Shown here piece after piece: positions 26,301 to 34,210 of a stretch of DNA of 64,000 bases. Numbering within the stretch: position 1 is the stretch's first letter; each line of letters opens with the position of its first letter. The DNA comes from Streptomyces venezuelae (GTDB taxonomy: Bacteria; Actinomycetota; Actinomycetes; Streptomycetales; Streptomycetaceae). A model generated the notes under the pieces. That model searched no databases. It was not told where the DNA came from and saw only the letters and a list, made by a program, of their open reading frames with translations. Where the stretch lies: contig NZ_CP029194.1 of the NCBI RefSeq assembly GCF_008642375.1, positions 6,317,001-6,381,000 of the forward strand, in the 5' to 3' direction. The translations under genes and the position numbers were made by a program.

Positions 26301-26545
26301 TCATCGCCCAGCCGCTCGCCGTGGTCGTGATCGGCGGCCTGGTCACCTCGACGCTGCTGACCCTGCTTCTCGTCCCGACGCTCTACGCGATGGTGGAGCT
26401 CCGCAAGGAGCGCCGCGCGAAGAAGAAGGCGGCGAAGAAGGGCGAGAAGGCGACCAAGGCGGCCAGGAAGGGCGAGAAGACGGAGATCCCGGACCAGGGG
26501 GACGTGACCCCGGTGGACGCCACCCTGCTGGACATCCTCGACTGA
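23372..26545 (+). CDS. RND-superfamily efflux transporter (AcrB/HAE-1 type)
   Basis: 1057 residues in the standard RND duplication: TM1, a large external domain, TM2-6, cytosolic loop, TM7, a second external domain, TM8-12. The TM4 proton-relay motif is VVDDSIVVLENIKRHLG. Conserved openings QLLPSIELPMVSVLAPYQGA and FFDPGEQEVLSIRQELAPG mark the two porter halves. The C-terminus is a Lys/Ala-rich cytosolic tail (KKKAAKKGEK). Full-length and lacking a neighbouring membrane-fusion or outer-membrane partner, as expected in a Gram-positive. ATG at 23372 with AGAGAG upstream. Substrates unknown; the adjacent two-component system may control it. Confidence 0.93.
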   Translation: MSWLSRFSLAQRALIGLMSIVAIVFGAIAIPQLKQQLLPSIELPMVSVLAPYQGASPDVVEKQVVEPLENSLKAVDGLKSVTSTASEGSAVIMASFDYGDESTKQLVADVQQAVNRARAQLPDSVDPQVVAGSTDDMPTVVLAASSDKDPQALADQLQKTVVPALEDIEGVGQVSIDGVQDLQVSVTPDERKLAAAGLSTMKLAEVLRSGGATMPAGSFSEAGKSRTIQVGGGYTSLRQIEDLRIPSATPGKGKAVRLGDVATVRQEESQRVSLTRTNGKPSLAVMATMDKDGSAVAISDAVEEKLPELRRDLGAGAELTVVSDQGPAVAKAISGLTTEGALGLVMAVLVILVFLTSIRSTLVTAVSIPLSVVLALIVLWTRDLSLNMLTLGALTIAIGRVVDDSIVVLENIKRHLGYGEERQAAIVTAVREVAGAVTSSTLTTVAVFLPIGLVGGMVGELFGSFSLTVTAALLASLLVSLTVVPVLSYWFLRAPKGTSEDPEEARRLAEEKEEKSRLQRAYVPVLRFATRRRLTSVAIALVVLVLTFGMGGLLKTNFFDPGEQEVLSIRQELAPGTSLSASDEAAKKVEKVLAETEGVKDYQVTVGSSGFMAAFGGGTGSNQASYKVSLESSDAYEKVRDSVEKALAGLDGIGDTTIAAGDGFGSQDLSVVVKAADAKVLEQASEQVRTAIAGMKDVTDVQSDLSQSVPRISVKANAKAADAGFDTGTLGMVVAQAVRGTPAAKAILDDSERDVLITSAKPATTLAELKALPLGPVKLGDIATVELVPGPVSMTRIDGARAATVTAKPTGDNTGAVSASLQSKIDALDLPEGAGVSIGGVSEDQSEAFLNLFLAMLAAVAIVFMLLVATFRSLIQPLILLVSIPFAATGAIGLLVVTDTAMGVPAMIGMLMLIGIVVTNAIVLIDLINQYRAQGLGVVEAVIEGGRHRLRPILMTALATIFALLPMALGITGEGGFIAQPLAVVVIGGLVTSTLLTLLLVPTLYAMVELRKERRAKKKAAKKGEKATKAARKGEKTEIPDQGDVTPVDATLLDILD

Positions 26546-26562
26546 TCACCGGGTGACGGACG

Positions 26563-26598
26563 GAAGGGGCGCCCCGCGAGTTCGCGGGGCGCCCCTTC
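26563..26598. terminator. Bidirectional terminator, RND pump / nadA
   Basis: Perfect 16-bp inverted repeat (26563-26578 and 26583-26598) around AGTT, between two convergent stop codons 18 bases and 22 bases away. Confidence 0.85.
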
Positions 26599-26619
26599 GG
26601 CGTACGTACCGGAGAACCG

Positions 26620-27792
26620 TTACGGCAGCGCCAGCATCCGCTCCAGGGCGAGCTTGGCGAAGCTCTCCGTCTCCTTGTCGACCTGGATCTGGTTGACGAG
26701 GTTGCCCTCGGCCAGCGACTCCAGGGTCCACACCAGGTGCGGCAGGTCGATGCGGTTCATGGTCGAGCAGAAGCAGACCGTCTTGTCGAGGAAGACGATC
26801 TCCTTGTCCGGGTGCGCGTTGGCGACACGGCGGACCAGGTTCAGCTCGGTGCCGATCGCCCACTTCGAGCCGGCCGGGGCCGCGTCCAGGGTGTTGATGA
26901 TGTACTCGGTCGAGCCCACGTAGTCCGCGGCGGCGACGACCTCGTGCTTGCACTCCGGGTGGACCAGCACGTTCACGCCCGGGATGCGCTCGCGGACGTC
27001 GTTGACCGAGTCCAGCGAGAAGCGGCCGTGCACCGAGCAGTGCCCGCGCCACAGGATCATCTTGGCGCTGCGCAGCTCCTCGACGGTGAGCCCGCCGTTG
27101 GGCTTGTGCGGGTTGTAGAGCACGCAGTCGTCCAGGGACATGCCCATGTCGCGGACGGCGGTGTTGCGGCCCAGGTGCTGGTCCGGCAGGAAAAGAACCT
27201 TCTCGCCCTGCTCGAAGGCCCAGTCCAAGGCGCGCTTGGCGTTCGACGAGGTGCAGATCGTGCCCCCGTGCTTGCCGGTGAAGGCCTTGATGTCGGCCGA
27301 GGAGTTCATGTACGAGACGGGCACGACCTGCTCGGCCACGCCGGCCTCGGTCAGCACGTCCCAGCACTCGGCGACCTGCTCGGCGGTGGCCATGTCGGCC
27401 ATCGAGCAGCCGGCCGCCAGGTCCGGCAGAACGACCTTCTGGTCGTCGGTGGTGAGGATGTCGGCCGACTCGGCCATGAAGTGCACACCGCAGAAGACGA
27501 TGTACTCGGCCTCCGGCTTGGCTGCGGCGTCGCGCGCGAGCTTGAACGAGTCGCCGGTGACGTCGGCGAACTGGATCACCTCGTCACGCTGGTAGTGGTG
27601 GCCGAGCACGAAGACCTTGTCCCCGAGCTTCTCCTTGGCAGCGCGGGCGCGCTCCACGAGGTCCGGGTCGGAGGGCGACGGCAGGTCGCCCGGGCACTCC
27701 ACGCCGCGCTCGCTCTTCGGGTCGGCCTCACGGCCGAGCAGGAGCAGGGCGAGCGGCGTCGGCTGGACATCCAGGGGCTGGGCGGTGGTCAC
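26620..27792 (-). CDS. nadA: Quinolinate synthase A
   Basis: Iron-sulfur enzyme that condenses iminoaspartate with dihydroxyacetone phosphate in NAD synthesis. About 390 residues, the long actinobacterial form. VFVLGHHYQRDEV, FADVTGDSF, VHPECKHEV and CFCSTMNRI are visible; cysteines in FCGVHFMAES, HPECKHE and KTVCFCS are candidates for the three [4Fe-4S] ligands. GTG at 27792 (MTTAQPLDVQPTPL) is chosen over an upstream TTG/ATG because AAGGG lies 9-13 bases upstream and relatives start there. Divergent from erpA, which supplies Fe-S clusters, across a region holding a 36-bp palindrome. nadB and nadC are not adjacent. Confidence 0.96.
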   Translation of the reverse strand: MTTAQPLDVQPTPLALLLLGREADPKSERGVECPGDLPSPSDPDLVERARAAKEKLGDKVFVLGHHYQRDEVIQFADVTGDSFKLARDAAAKPEAEYIVFCGVHFMAESADILTTDDQKVVLPDLAAGCSMADMATAEQVAECWDVLTEAGVAEQVVPVSYMNSSADIKAFTGKHGGTICTSSNAKRALDWAFEQGEKVLFLPDQHLGRNTAVRDMGMSLDDCVLYNPHKPNGGLTVEELRSAKMILWRGHCSVHGRFSLDSVNDVRERIPGVNVLVHPECKHEVVAAADYVGSTEYIINTLDAAPAGSKWAIGTELNLVRRVANAHPDKEIVFLDKTVCFCSTMNRIDLPHLVWTLESLAEGNLVNQIQVDKETESFAKLALERMLALP

Positions 27793-27866
27793 GACACGCA
27801 CCCTTTCTTCGGGTCTTCGGGACAAGCCTTTTCGTCGAAATGACGCTATCTATCATAACCGCTTCA

Positions 27867-27902
27867 CGTCACGTTGACGATGTCCATAGTGTCGATGTGA
27901 CG
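27867..27902. promoter_or_regulatory. 36-bp imperfect palindrome between nadA and erpA
   Basis: Arms read CGTCACnTnGAC on the left and GTCnAnGTGACG on the right, symmetric about 27884/27885 with 11 of the 16 outer positions paired. It lies between the divergent nadA and erpA starts, close to the AT-rich TATCTATCATAACC at 27847-27860 that probably holds the nadA promoter. A candidate operator for a dimeric regulator; which one is unknown. Confidence 0.5.
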
Positions 27903-28037
27903 AATTCGCCGTCCGCACTCGCGGACAGGGTGTGCGAGCATGAAAGGAGAAAGACCCGCTCGGCCCGGAATGAATCCGGGACACCGCCGGTTGCAACCGT
28001 CGGCAAGCAGTCTCCGTACACACCGGGAGAGAAGCAG

Positions 28038-28394
28038 ATGTCCGTATCGGACGAGAAGACCACTGTCAGCGACGGCATCCTCCTGTCCGACGCCGCCGCG
28101 GCCAAGGTCAAGGCCCTCCTCGACCAGGAAGGCCGCGAGGACCTGGCCCTGCGCGTCGCCGTACAGCCCGGTGGCTGCTCCGGCCTGCGTTACCAGCTGT
28201 TCTTCGACGAGCGTTCGCTCGACGGCGATGTCGTGAAGGACTTCGACGGAGTCAAGGTCGTCACCGACCGCATGAGCGCCCCCTACCTCGGCGGCGCCTC
28301 GATCGACTTCGTCGACACGATCGAGAAGCAGGGCTTCACGATCGACAACCCGAACGCCACGGGCTCCTGCGCCTGCGGCGACTCGTTCAGCTAA
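28038..28394 (+). CDS. erpA: Iron-sulfur cluster insertion protein (A-type carrier)
   Basis: 118 residues, full-length HesB/IscA/ErpA fold. The three conserved cluster-binding cysteines are Cys47 in QPGGCSGLRY and Cys111/Cys113 in the C-terminal SCACGDSF. It delivers Fe-S clusters to apo-proteins in the cytosol. ATG at 28038 follows GGAGAGAAGCAG; the long 5' region from the nadA side (about 245 bases) has no credible longer N-terminus. Its divergent pairing with nadA, itself an Fe-S enzyme, suggests shared control. Confidence 0.96.
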   Translation: MSVSDEKTTVSDGILLSDAAAAKVKALLDQEGREDLALRVAVQPGGCSGLRYQLFFDERSLDGDVVKDFDGVKVVTDRMSAPYLGGASIDFVDTIEKQGFTIDNPNATGSCACGDSFS

Positions 28395-28413
28395 GTCGCA
28401 CCACCAGCACGAA

Positions 28414-28456
28414 CGCGAGGGCGGCGGTCCGGGACTCCCGGACCGCCGCCCTCGCG
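28414..28456. terminator. Strong bidirectional terminator after erpA
   Basis: Perfect 20-bp inverted repeat (28414-28433 and 28437-28456) around a 3-base loop, 20 bases past the erpA stop and 20 bases short of the convergent gene's stop. Confidence 0.88.
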
Positions 28457-28475
28457 GCATGTGCGCCCTGCGTGG

Positions 28476-29993
28476 TCAGCGGCGCGGCACGGCCTGCCCG
28501 CTCGCCCCGTCCACGACCGGCCGGTCGCCCAGCGGCCCGTCGAGCGTCACCGTCTTCGTCACCTCGACCGCGATGGCGATGCACGCCCTGCCCGGGTCGA
28601 TGGGCGTCTCCTTCACCCGCACCGTGACCCGGTCCGCGCTCTCCGCCGCCGTCACCGTGTACTCACTGCACACCCCGCCCCAGAAGGTGACGGTCAGCTT
28701 CCGGCCGTCCCCCTCGGTCCGGTACGACTCGATCTGCCGCGCCGGAGAGGTGCCCTCGTCGGGCGTGGGCGTCGGCGTGGGCGAGGGCTTCACGGGCGGC
28801 GCGAGGAACTCCGGAGCCACCGCCGTCTGCGTCACCGTGTACGGCATCGCGCCCTCGGGGTCCGCCGTGAACAGCCACGCCGGTACGAGCAGCCGCTCGC
28901 CGGCCACGTCCTGCGCGGCCAGCCCGAACACCGCGCCCGTCACCGGCACCTGCTCCGGCGGCGCCATGTCCACGATCGTCTCGCAGGGCGCGCCCGGCGT
29001 GCCGGCCCCGGTCGCCGGCTCGCCCAGGTCCGGCCTGCCGACGTCCGGCACCGCCGTCCCGGGCTTCCCCGCCTCGGGCACCCCGGCCGGCGGGTCCGTG
29101 GCGCAGCCCCCGATGCCGATCGGGCCGGTGCCCTTCGAGGCCTCGTTCAGCTCGGCGAGCGCCTTCTCCGCCCCGATCACGGGGTACGTGGCGCCCTTCG
29201 CCGGCTCCTTGAGCATCCCGCTCCCGGCGACCGGCCGGCCGTCCGGTCCGATGTGGAGTCCCGTCGACCAGCCGTAGGTCGGCAGCCCGCCCACCACGGG
29301 CTCGGCGTTGACCACCCGGACCGAGCCGTTCATGACCTGGGTCGCCGACACCTTGGCGTCGTCCTGGCCGATCGCCTTCAGCACCGGCGCCGCCGCGGCC
29401 TTCGCCGCCGTCTCGCTCACCGGTGAACCACCGGGGGAGGGCTTCGTCTCGCCCGGCGGCGGGCAGGCCTTGCCCTTGAGACAGGCGTCGCCGGCCGGGC
29501 CGCCGTCGTACCAGGAGTACGTCCAGTTCCCCGGCGCCTTTTGCGCCACGTCGAGGCGCGCCCCCGAGCCGTCCTTCTCCGGCCGGATCGTCCAGACGTC
29601 ACCGACCAGGGCGGGACTCCCGGGGATGCCCAGCGCTTCGGCCAGCCTGGTCACCTCCGCCGAGGTGACCAGGCCCTCGGGCCGGTGGACCGCGGCCGAG
29701 GAGGGCCCGTGGGGGAGTGGGCCCTTGGCTGTGTAGACGGTCCCGTTCGGACCGCCTCCGGGGTCGGGCTCGCCGGGGGCGATGCCCGTACCGCCGTCCG
29801 CGCCGCTCTCCAGGCGCAACAGCGGCGGCGCGGCCGCGCGGGGCGTTTCGGCCGTCCCGCCCGGTGTGGCCCCGCCCGGCGCCGTCGCCGCCATGGCGAG
29901 GTAGACCCCGCCGCCTCCGGCGAGGAGGACACCCGCCGCCACCGAGGCGGTGAGCAGCCTCCGCCGCCTCTGGCCGTTCTCCGTACCGCTCAC
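28476..29993 (-). CDS. Membrane-anchored extracellular protein of unknown function
   Basis: 505 residues. Basic N-terminus (QRRRRLL), one hydrophobic anchor at about residues 13-35, then a long Gly/Pro/Thr-rich extracellular portion with a PSPTPTPTPDEG spacer near residue 410 and a compact C-terminal segment with paired cysteines (WGGVCSEY, GRACIAI). No catalytic motif is recognised. Several Cys pairs (DACLKGKACP, GGCATD, APCETI) suggest disulfides outside the cell. Start GTG at 29993 with GGGAG 7 bases upstream. Probably a cell-wall-associated protein; no better call is justified. Confidence 0.82.
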   Translation of the reverse strand: MSGTENGQRRRRLLTASVAAGVLLAGGGGVYLAMAATAPGGATPGGTAETPRAAAPPLLRLESGADGGTGIAPGEPDPGGGPNGTVYTAKGPLPHGPSSAAVHRPEGLVTSAEVTRLAEALGIPGSPALVGDVWTIRPEKDGSGARLDVAQKAPGNWTYSWYDGGPAGDACLKGKACPPPGETKPSPGGSPVSETAAKAAAAPVLKAIGQDDAKVSATQVMNGSVRVVNAEPVVGGLPTYGWSTGLHIGPDGRPVAGSGMLKEPAKGATYPVIGAEKALAELNEASKGTGPIGIGGCATDPPAGVPEAGKPGTAVPDVGRPDLGEPATGAGTPGAPCETIVDMAPPEQVPVTGAVFGLAAQDVAGERLLVPAWLFTADPEGAMPYTVTQTAVAPEFLAPPVKPSPTPTPTPDEGTSPARQIESYRTEGDGRKLTVTFWGGVCSEYTVTAAESADRVTVRVKETPIDPGRACIAIAVEVTKTVTLDGPLGDRPVVDGASGQAVPRR

Positions 29994-30059
29994 CGCATCG
30001 CTCCCTCGTATCGACCGGACACGGGTGGGACGGAGCGGACGGGCGGACGGTTCCGTCCG

Positions 30060-30266
30060 TCAGCCGCCGTACTCCGCGGTGGCGGCGATCAGCCGCGCGG
30101 AGGCCGCCGGGACGACGACCCCGTGGATCAGCGCGGGGGAGACCGGAGCGGGTGCGGGGGAGACCGGGGACACCCAGTGAGGGGCCATCCGAGCACCGTC
30201 GCCGCACAGCTGGGCGAGGCTCAACTCGGACTCGTGGCGCTCGCGAGGAGCGGGGTACGTGGTCAT
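30060..30266 (-). CDS. Possible small hypothetical protein
   Basis: 68 codons on the minus strand starting ATG at 30266 (MTTYPAPRERHESELSLAQL) and ending in EYGG. Third codon positions are mostly G/C, and the region would otherwise be empty. The ribosome binding site is weak and the C-terminal half is Pro/Val-rich. It lies upstream of the anchored protein on the same strand, 66 bases away. Could be a real short ORF or a GC-driven artefact. Confidence 0.45.
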   Translation of the reverse strand: MTTYPAPRERHESELSLAQLCGDGARMAPHWVSPVSPAPAPVSPALIHGVVVPAASARLIAATAEYGG

Positions 30267-30442
30267 GGGCGCACCGTATGCACGGGGGGGCTCCGGAGAA
30301 AAGGCCTACTCTGGGGTAGTTTCCACTGTTCGGCAGGACCGCCCCCACCCGGTAGCGTGAACTGTCGCCCGCCCGTCGCCCACCATCACCCTTCAGTCGA
30401 GCGCTTCGCGCGCCCTATCGATTTCCGCAGGAGCACCCCGCC

Positions 30443-31417
30443 GTGCGTATCGCAGTCACCGGCTCCATCGCCACCGACCACCTCATGACCTTCCCCGGCC
30501 GGTTCGCCGACCAGCTCGTGGCCGACCAGCTCCACACGGTGTCCCTCTCGTTCCTCGTCGACAACCTGGACGTGCGCCGGGGAGGCGTCGCGGCCAACAT
30601 CTGTTTCGGCATGGGCCAGCTCGGCAGCACCCCGCTCCTCGTGGGCGCCGCCGGCTTCGACTTCGACGAGTACCGCGGCTGGCTCGACCGCCACGGCGTC
30701 GACACCTCCTCGGTGCGGATCTCCGAGGTCCTGCACACCGCCCGCTTCGTGTGCACCACGGACAAGGACCACAACCAGATCGGCTCCTTCTACACGGGCG
30801 CGATGAGCGAGGCCCGGCTGATCGAGCTCAAGGCCGTCGCCGACCGCGTGGGCGGCCTCGACCTGGTCCTCATCGGCGCCGACGACCCCGAGGCGATGCT
30901 CCGCCACACGGAGGAGTGCCGCTCCCGGTCGATCCCGTTCGCCGCCGACTTCTCGCAGCAGATCGCGCGCATGGACGGCGAGGAGATCCGCACGCTCCTC
31001 GACGGGGCCACCTACCTCTTCTCCAACGAGTACGAGAAGGGCCTCATCGAGTCCAAGACGGGCTGGACCGAGGCGGAGATCCTTTCCCGCGTCGGCCACC
31101 GGATCACCACCCTCGGCTCGCGCGGCGTCCGCATCGAGCGCGTCGGCGAGACCCCGATCGAGGTCGGCTGCCCCGAGGAGACGGCCAAGGTCGACCCGAC
31201 CGGCGTCGGCGACGCCTTCCGCGCCGGCTTCCTGACGGGCCTGCACTGGGGCGTCGGCCTGGAGCGCGCCGCCCAGATCGGCTGCATGCTCGCCACGCTC
31301 GTCATCGAGACCCTGGGCACGCAGGAGTACACCCTGCGCCGCGCCAACTTCATGGACCGCTTCACCAAGGCCTACGGCGACGAGGCCGCCGCCGAGGTCC
31401 AGTCCCACCTGGGCTGA
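30443..31417 (+). CDS. PfkB-family carbohydrate/nucleoside kinase
   Basis: 324 residues, ribokinase fold. N-terminal GSIATDHLMTFPGRF, the PfkB signature 1 region GGVAANICFGMGQLG (about 46-60), and C-terminal signature 2 DPTGVGDAFRAGFL with the catalytic Asp and anion hole GVGD. The ATP side has ITTLGSRGVRI. Substrate unclear: mycobacterial relatives with this architecture are adenosine kinases, so adenosine is the best guess. GTG at 30443 has GGAG 11 bases upstream. A TAGCGT -10-like hexamer at 30353-30358 suggests a leader of about 80 bases. Confidence 0.9.
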   Translation: MRIAVTGSIATDHLMTFPGRFADQLVADQLHTVSLSFLVDNLDVRRGGVAANICFGMGQLGSTPLLVGAAGFDFDEYRGWLDRHGVDTSSVRISEVLHTARFVCTTDKDHNQIGSFYTGAMSEARLIELKAVADRVGGLDLVLIGADDPEAMLRHTEECRSRSIPFAADFSQQIARMDGEEIRTLLDGATYLFSNEYEKGLIESKTGWTEAEILSRVGHRITTLGSRGVRIERVGETPIEVGCPEETAKVDPTGVGDAFRAGFLTGLHWGVGLERAAQIGCMLATLVIETLGTQEYTLRRANFMDRFTKAYGDEAAAEVQSHLG

Positions 31418-31439
31418 CGCCCCGTGTGCGGCGGGCGGC

Positions 31440-32828
31440 TCAGGCCACCCGCCGCACCACGTACGCCACGCCGCCCCGTTCCGACGGCTCCTCGCCCACA
31501 TACTCCTGGCCGCGCATCTCGCACCAGGCCGGGATGTCGAGCCGGGCCGCCTCGTCGTCGGCGAGGACGGTCACCGTCCCGCCGACCGGGACGTCGCCGA
31601 TCACCTTCGCCAGCTCGATCACCGGGATCGGGCAGCGCCGGCCTAGCGCGTCCACCACGAGCGCGCCGGCCCCGGCCGCCGGCGCCGCGGGCTGGGCCGC
31701 CGGGGCGCCGAGCCGCTCCCGTACCCCCGCGACCACCCCCGGCAGCACGTCGAGGAAGCGGTCCACGTCCTCCGCCGGCGTGCCGGCCGGCAGCGACACC
31801 CGGACGTTGCCCTCGCTCAGCACGCCCATCGCGCGCAGCACATGGCTGGGCGTCAGCGTCGAGCTCGTGCACGACGAACCGGACGAAACGGAGAAACCCT
31901 CCCGGTCCAGCTCGTGCAGCAAGGTCTCTCCGTCGACATAGAGACAGGAGAACGTGACCAGATGGGGGAGCCGGGCCACCGGATCGCCCACCACCTCCAC
32001 GTCCGGCACCAGCTCCGGCACCCGCGCCCGGATCCGGGCCACCAGGCCCCGCAGCCGCGCCGCCTCGGCCGCCGCCTCCGCCCGCACCGCCCGCAGCGAG
32101 GCCGCCGCCGCCACGATCGCCGGCAGGTTCTCGAAGCCGGGCGCCCGCCCCGACTCCCTTTCGTCCGCGGGGCCTTGAGGAGCGAACCGCACCCCCTTGC
32201 GTACGGCGAGGAGCCCCACACCCGCCGGGCCGCCCCACTTGTGCGCGCTCGCCGCGAGCAGCGACCAGCCGCCCTCCACCGGACCCCAGCCCAGCGACTG
32301 GGCCGCGTCCACGAGCAGCGGCACCCCCACCGCGCGGCAGGCATCCGCGACCTCGGCGACCGGCTGCTCGGTCCCCACCTCGTGGTTGGCCGACTGGAGA
32401 CACGCCAGGGCCGTCCCGGCGTCCAGCGCCGCCGCGAAGACCTCCGCGTCCACCGCGCCCGACCGGCCCACCGGCACCTCGGTCACGGTGCCGCCCGCCG
32501 CCGTGTGCCGCTCGGCCGCGTGCAGGACGGAGGAGTGCTCGACCGCCGAGACGACGAGGCCGGTCCCGACACGCCGACGCCCCGCGAGGGCCCCGGAGAT
32601 TCCCGCGTGAACCGCGCGCGTCCCCGAAGGAGTGAACACGAGCTCGTCGGGACGGCACCCCACCGCCTCCGCCGCGGCCTCCCGCGCCGCGTCGAGCAGC
32701 AGCCGGGCCCGCCGCCCCTCCCGGTACAGCCGGGCCGGATCGGCCCAGCCCTCGTCCAGGGAGGCGAGCAGCGCCTGGCGGGCGACGGGATGCAGGGGTG
32801 CGGCGGACGCGGCGTCGAAGTACGGCAT
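31440..32828 (-). CDS. Cysteine desulfurase fused to a TusA sulfurtransferase
   Basis: 462 residues with two modules. Residues 1-370: class V aminotransferase of the NifS/IscS type, PLP lysine Lys197 in SAHKWGGP, catalytic Cys320 in SSGSSCTSS, and substrate Arg in NVRVSLP. After an Ala/Pro linker, residues 385-462 form a TusA domain with the CPIP motif (Cys399 in GRRCPIPVIELAK). The fusion would pass persulfide sulfur directly from the desulfurase to TusA, for tRNA thiolation or cofactor synthesis. ATG at 32828; upstream in-frame codons are Arg/Gly noise. Lies beside ctaC, transcribed away from it. Confidence 0.93.
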   Translation of the reverse strand: MPYFDAASAAPLHPVARQALLASLDEGWADPARLYREGRRARLLLDAAREAAAEAVGCRPDELVFTPSGTRAVHAGISGALAGRRRVGTGLVVSAVEHSSVLHAAERHTAAGGTVTEVPVGRSGAVDAEVFAAALDAGTALACLQSANHEVGTEQPVAEVADACRAVGVPLLVDAAQSLGWGPVEGGWSLLAASAHKWGGPAGVGLLAVRKGVRFAPQGPADERESGRAPGFENLPAIVAAAASLRAVRAEAAAEAARLRGLVARIRARVPELVPDVEVVGDPVARLPHLVTFSCLYVDGETLLHELDREGFSVSSGSSCTSSTLTPSHVLRAMGVLSEGNVRVSLPAGTPAEDVDRFLDVLPGVVAGVRERLGAPAAQPAAPAAGAGALVVDALGRRCPIPVIELAKVIGDVPVGGTVTVLADDEAARLDIPAWCEMRGQEYVGEEPSERGGVAYVVRRVA

Positions 32829-33244
32829 CCGCCCACGGTAGGGCCGCCCCGCCCCGACCCGCCGAGGCACCCCTCCCCGACCCGCCGGACCGGCCCGCCC
32901 CGCGGCCCGCCCGACACGCCCGACGCGCCCGGCCCGCACCGCCGTCCACACATCCGTCCGCACATCCGTGCGTCACTCGTGAGCCCTCGTCAGAAGGCCC
33001 CCCAGGCACGATGCCAGACCGCCGAACGGCGGTCCTGGACCCCCCTCCGGAACCTTGGAGTCCACCCCTTCGGGGACTCGGACGGCGCGTTGGGCACCCT
33101 CCCCGCGCGACCCCAAATAGCGTCCAGTAGGGTTTGGTCCGCATAAACATCCAAACCCCTGCCCGCGGCCGGGGCGGCGACCGACCAGCGAGACGGACGG
33201 CCGTGGCCGACCACTGCGGGCCGAGACTCTCGGGAAGGCGCTAC
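32829..33244. promoter_or_regulatory. Divergent regulatory region upstream of ctaCDF
   Basis: 416 bases with no credible gene. GACCGCCG/CGGCGGTC (33013-33030 region) forms a perfect 8-bp hairpin with a two-base loop. The only AT-rich patch, CGCATAAACATCCAAACC near 33140-33157, lies about 90 bases upstream of the ctaC start and is the likeliest core promoter. The stretch 32860-32950 is extremely C-rich and featureless. Confidence 0.5.
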
Positions 33245-34210
33245 GTGAGTCCCAACGGCTCCGACCGCTCGTCGCGGCGCCCGATGCGGCGGAAGCTGCC
33301 GCAGGTGCTGACTGCGGGCCTGATCCTGGCGACAGCCACGGGCTGCTCGTACAACTGGGAAGACTTCCCCCGCCTTGGTATGCCCACCCCCGTCACGGAA
33401 GAGGCGCCTCGGATCCTCTCCCTCTGGCAGGGATCGTGGGCCGCCGCGCTCATCACCGGAATCCTGGTGTGGGGCCTGATCATCTGGTCCGTCATCTTCC
33501 ACCGGCGCAGCAGGACCAAGGTCGAGGTACCTCCGCAGACCCGGTACAACATGCCCATCGAGGCGCTGTACACGGTCACCCCGCTCATCATCGTCTCGGT
33601 GCTCTTCTACTTCACCGCGCGCGACGAGTCGAAGCTCCTCGAGCTCTCCCCCAAGCCGGCGCACACGATCAACGTGGTCGGCTACCAGTGGAGCTGGGGC
33701 TTCAACTACGTCGAGAACGTGCCCGGTGTTGAGGGCGACGCCAAGACGGACAAGAACCTCGCCTCGATCCCGGACAAGTTCCTGGACGCGTTCCCGGAGA
33801 ACGCGGGCGGTGTCTACGACGCCGGTATCCCCGGCGACCGGAACCCGCAGACCGGCAACCCGGGTCCGACCCTGTGGCTGCCGAAGGGCGAGAAGGTCCG
33901 GTTCGTCCTGACCTCGCGTGACGTCATCCACTCCTTCTGGGTGGTCCCCTTCCTCATGAAGCAGGACGTCATCCCGGGTCACACCAACTCCTTCGAGGTG
34001 ACCCCGACGCGGGAAGGCACCTTCCTCGGCAAGTGCGCCGAGCTGTGCGGTGTCGACCACTCCCGGATGCTCTTCAACGTCAAGGTGGTCTCTCCGGAGC
34101 GCTACCAGGCGCACCTGAAGGAGCTGGCCGAGAAGGGGCAGACCGGCTACATCCCGTCTGGCATCGAGCAGACGGACCCGGCCAGGAATGCGGAGAAGAA
34201 CCAACTGTGA
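33245..34210 (+). CDS. ctaC: Cytochrome c oxidase subunit II (lipoprotein)
   Basis: 321 residues. Lipoprotein signal with ATGC lipobox at about residues 31-34, two transmembrane helices, then a cupredoxin domain. The CuA site is complete: HSFWVV supplies the first His and CAELCGVDHSRM the two Cys, Glu, His and Met. It receives electrons from the bcc complex. GTG at 33245 with GGGAAGG upstream is preferred over an upstream in-frame start at 33134 that adds Arg-rich sequence. The stop overlaps ctaD (GTGA), so ctaC-ctaD-ctaF are translated together. Confidence 0.97.
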   Translation: MSPNGSDRSSRRPMRRKLPQVLTAGLILATATGCSYNWEDFPRLGMPTPVTEEAPRILSLWQGSWAAALITGILVWGLIIWSVIFHRRSRTKVEVPPQTRYNMPIEALYTVTPLIIVSVLFYFTARDESKLLELSPKPAHTINVVGYQWSWGFNYVENVPGVEGDAKTDKNLASIPDKFLDAFPENAGGVYDAGIPGDRNPQTGNPGPTLWLPKGEKVRFVLTSRDVIHSFWVVPFLMKQDVIPGHTNSFEVTPTREGTFLGKCAELCGVDHSRMLFNVKVVSPERYQAHLKELAEKGQTGYIPSGIEQTDPARNAEKNQL

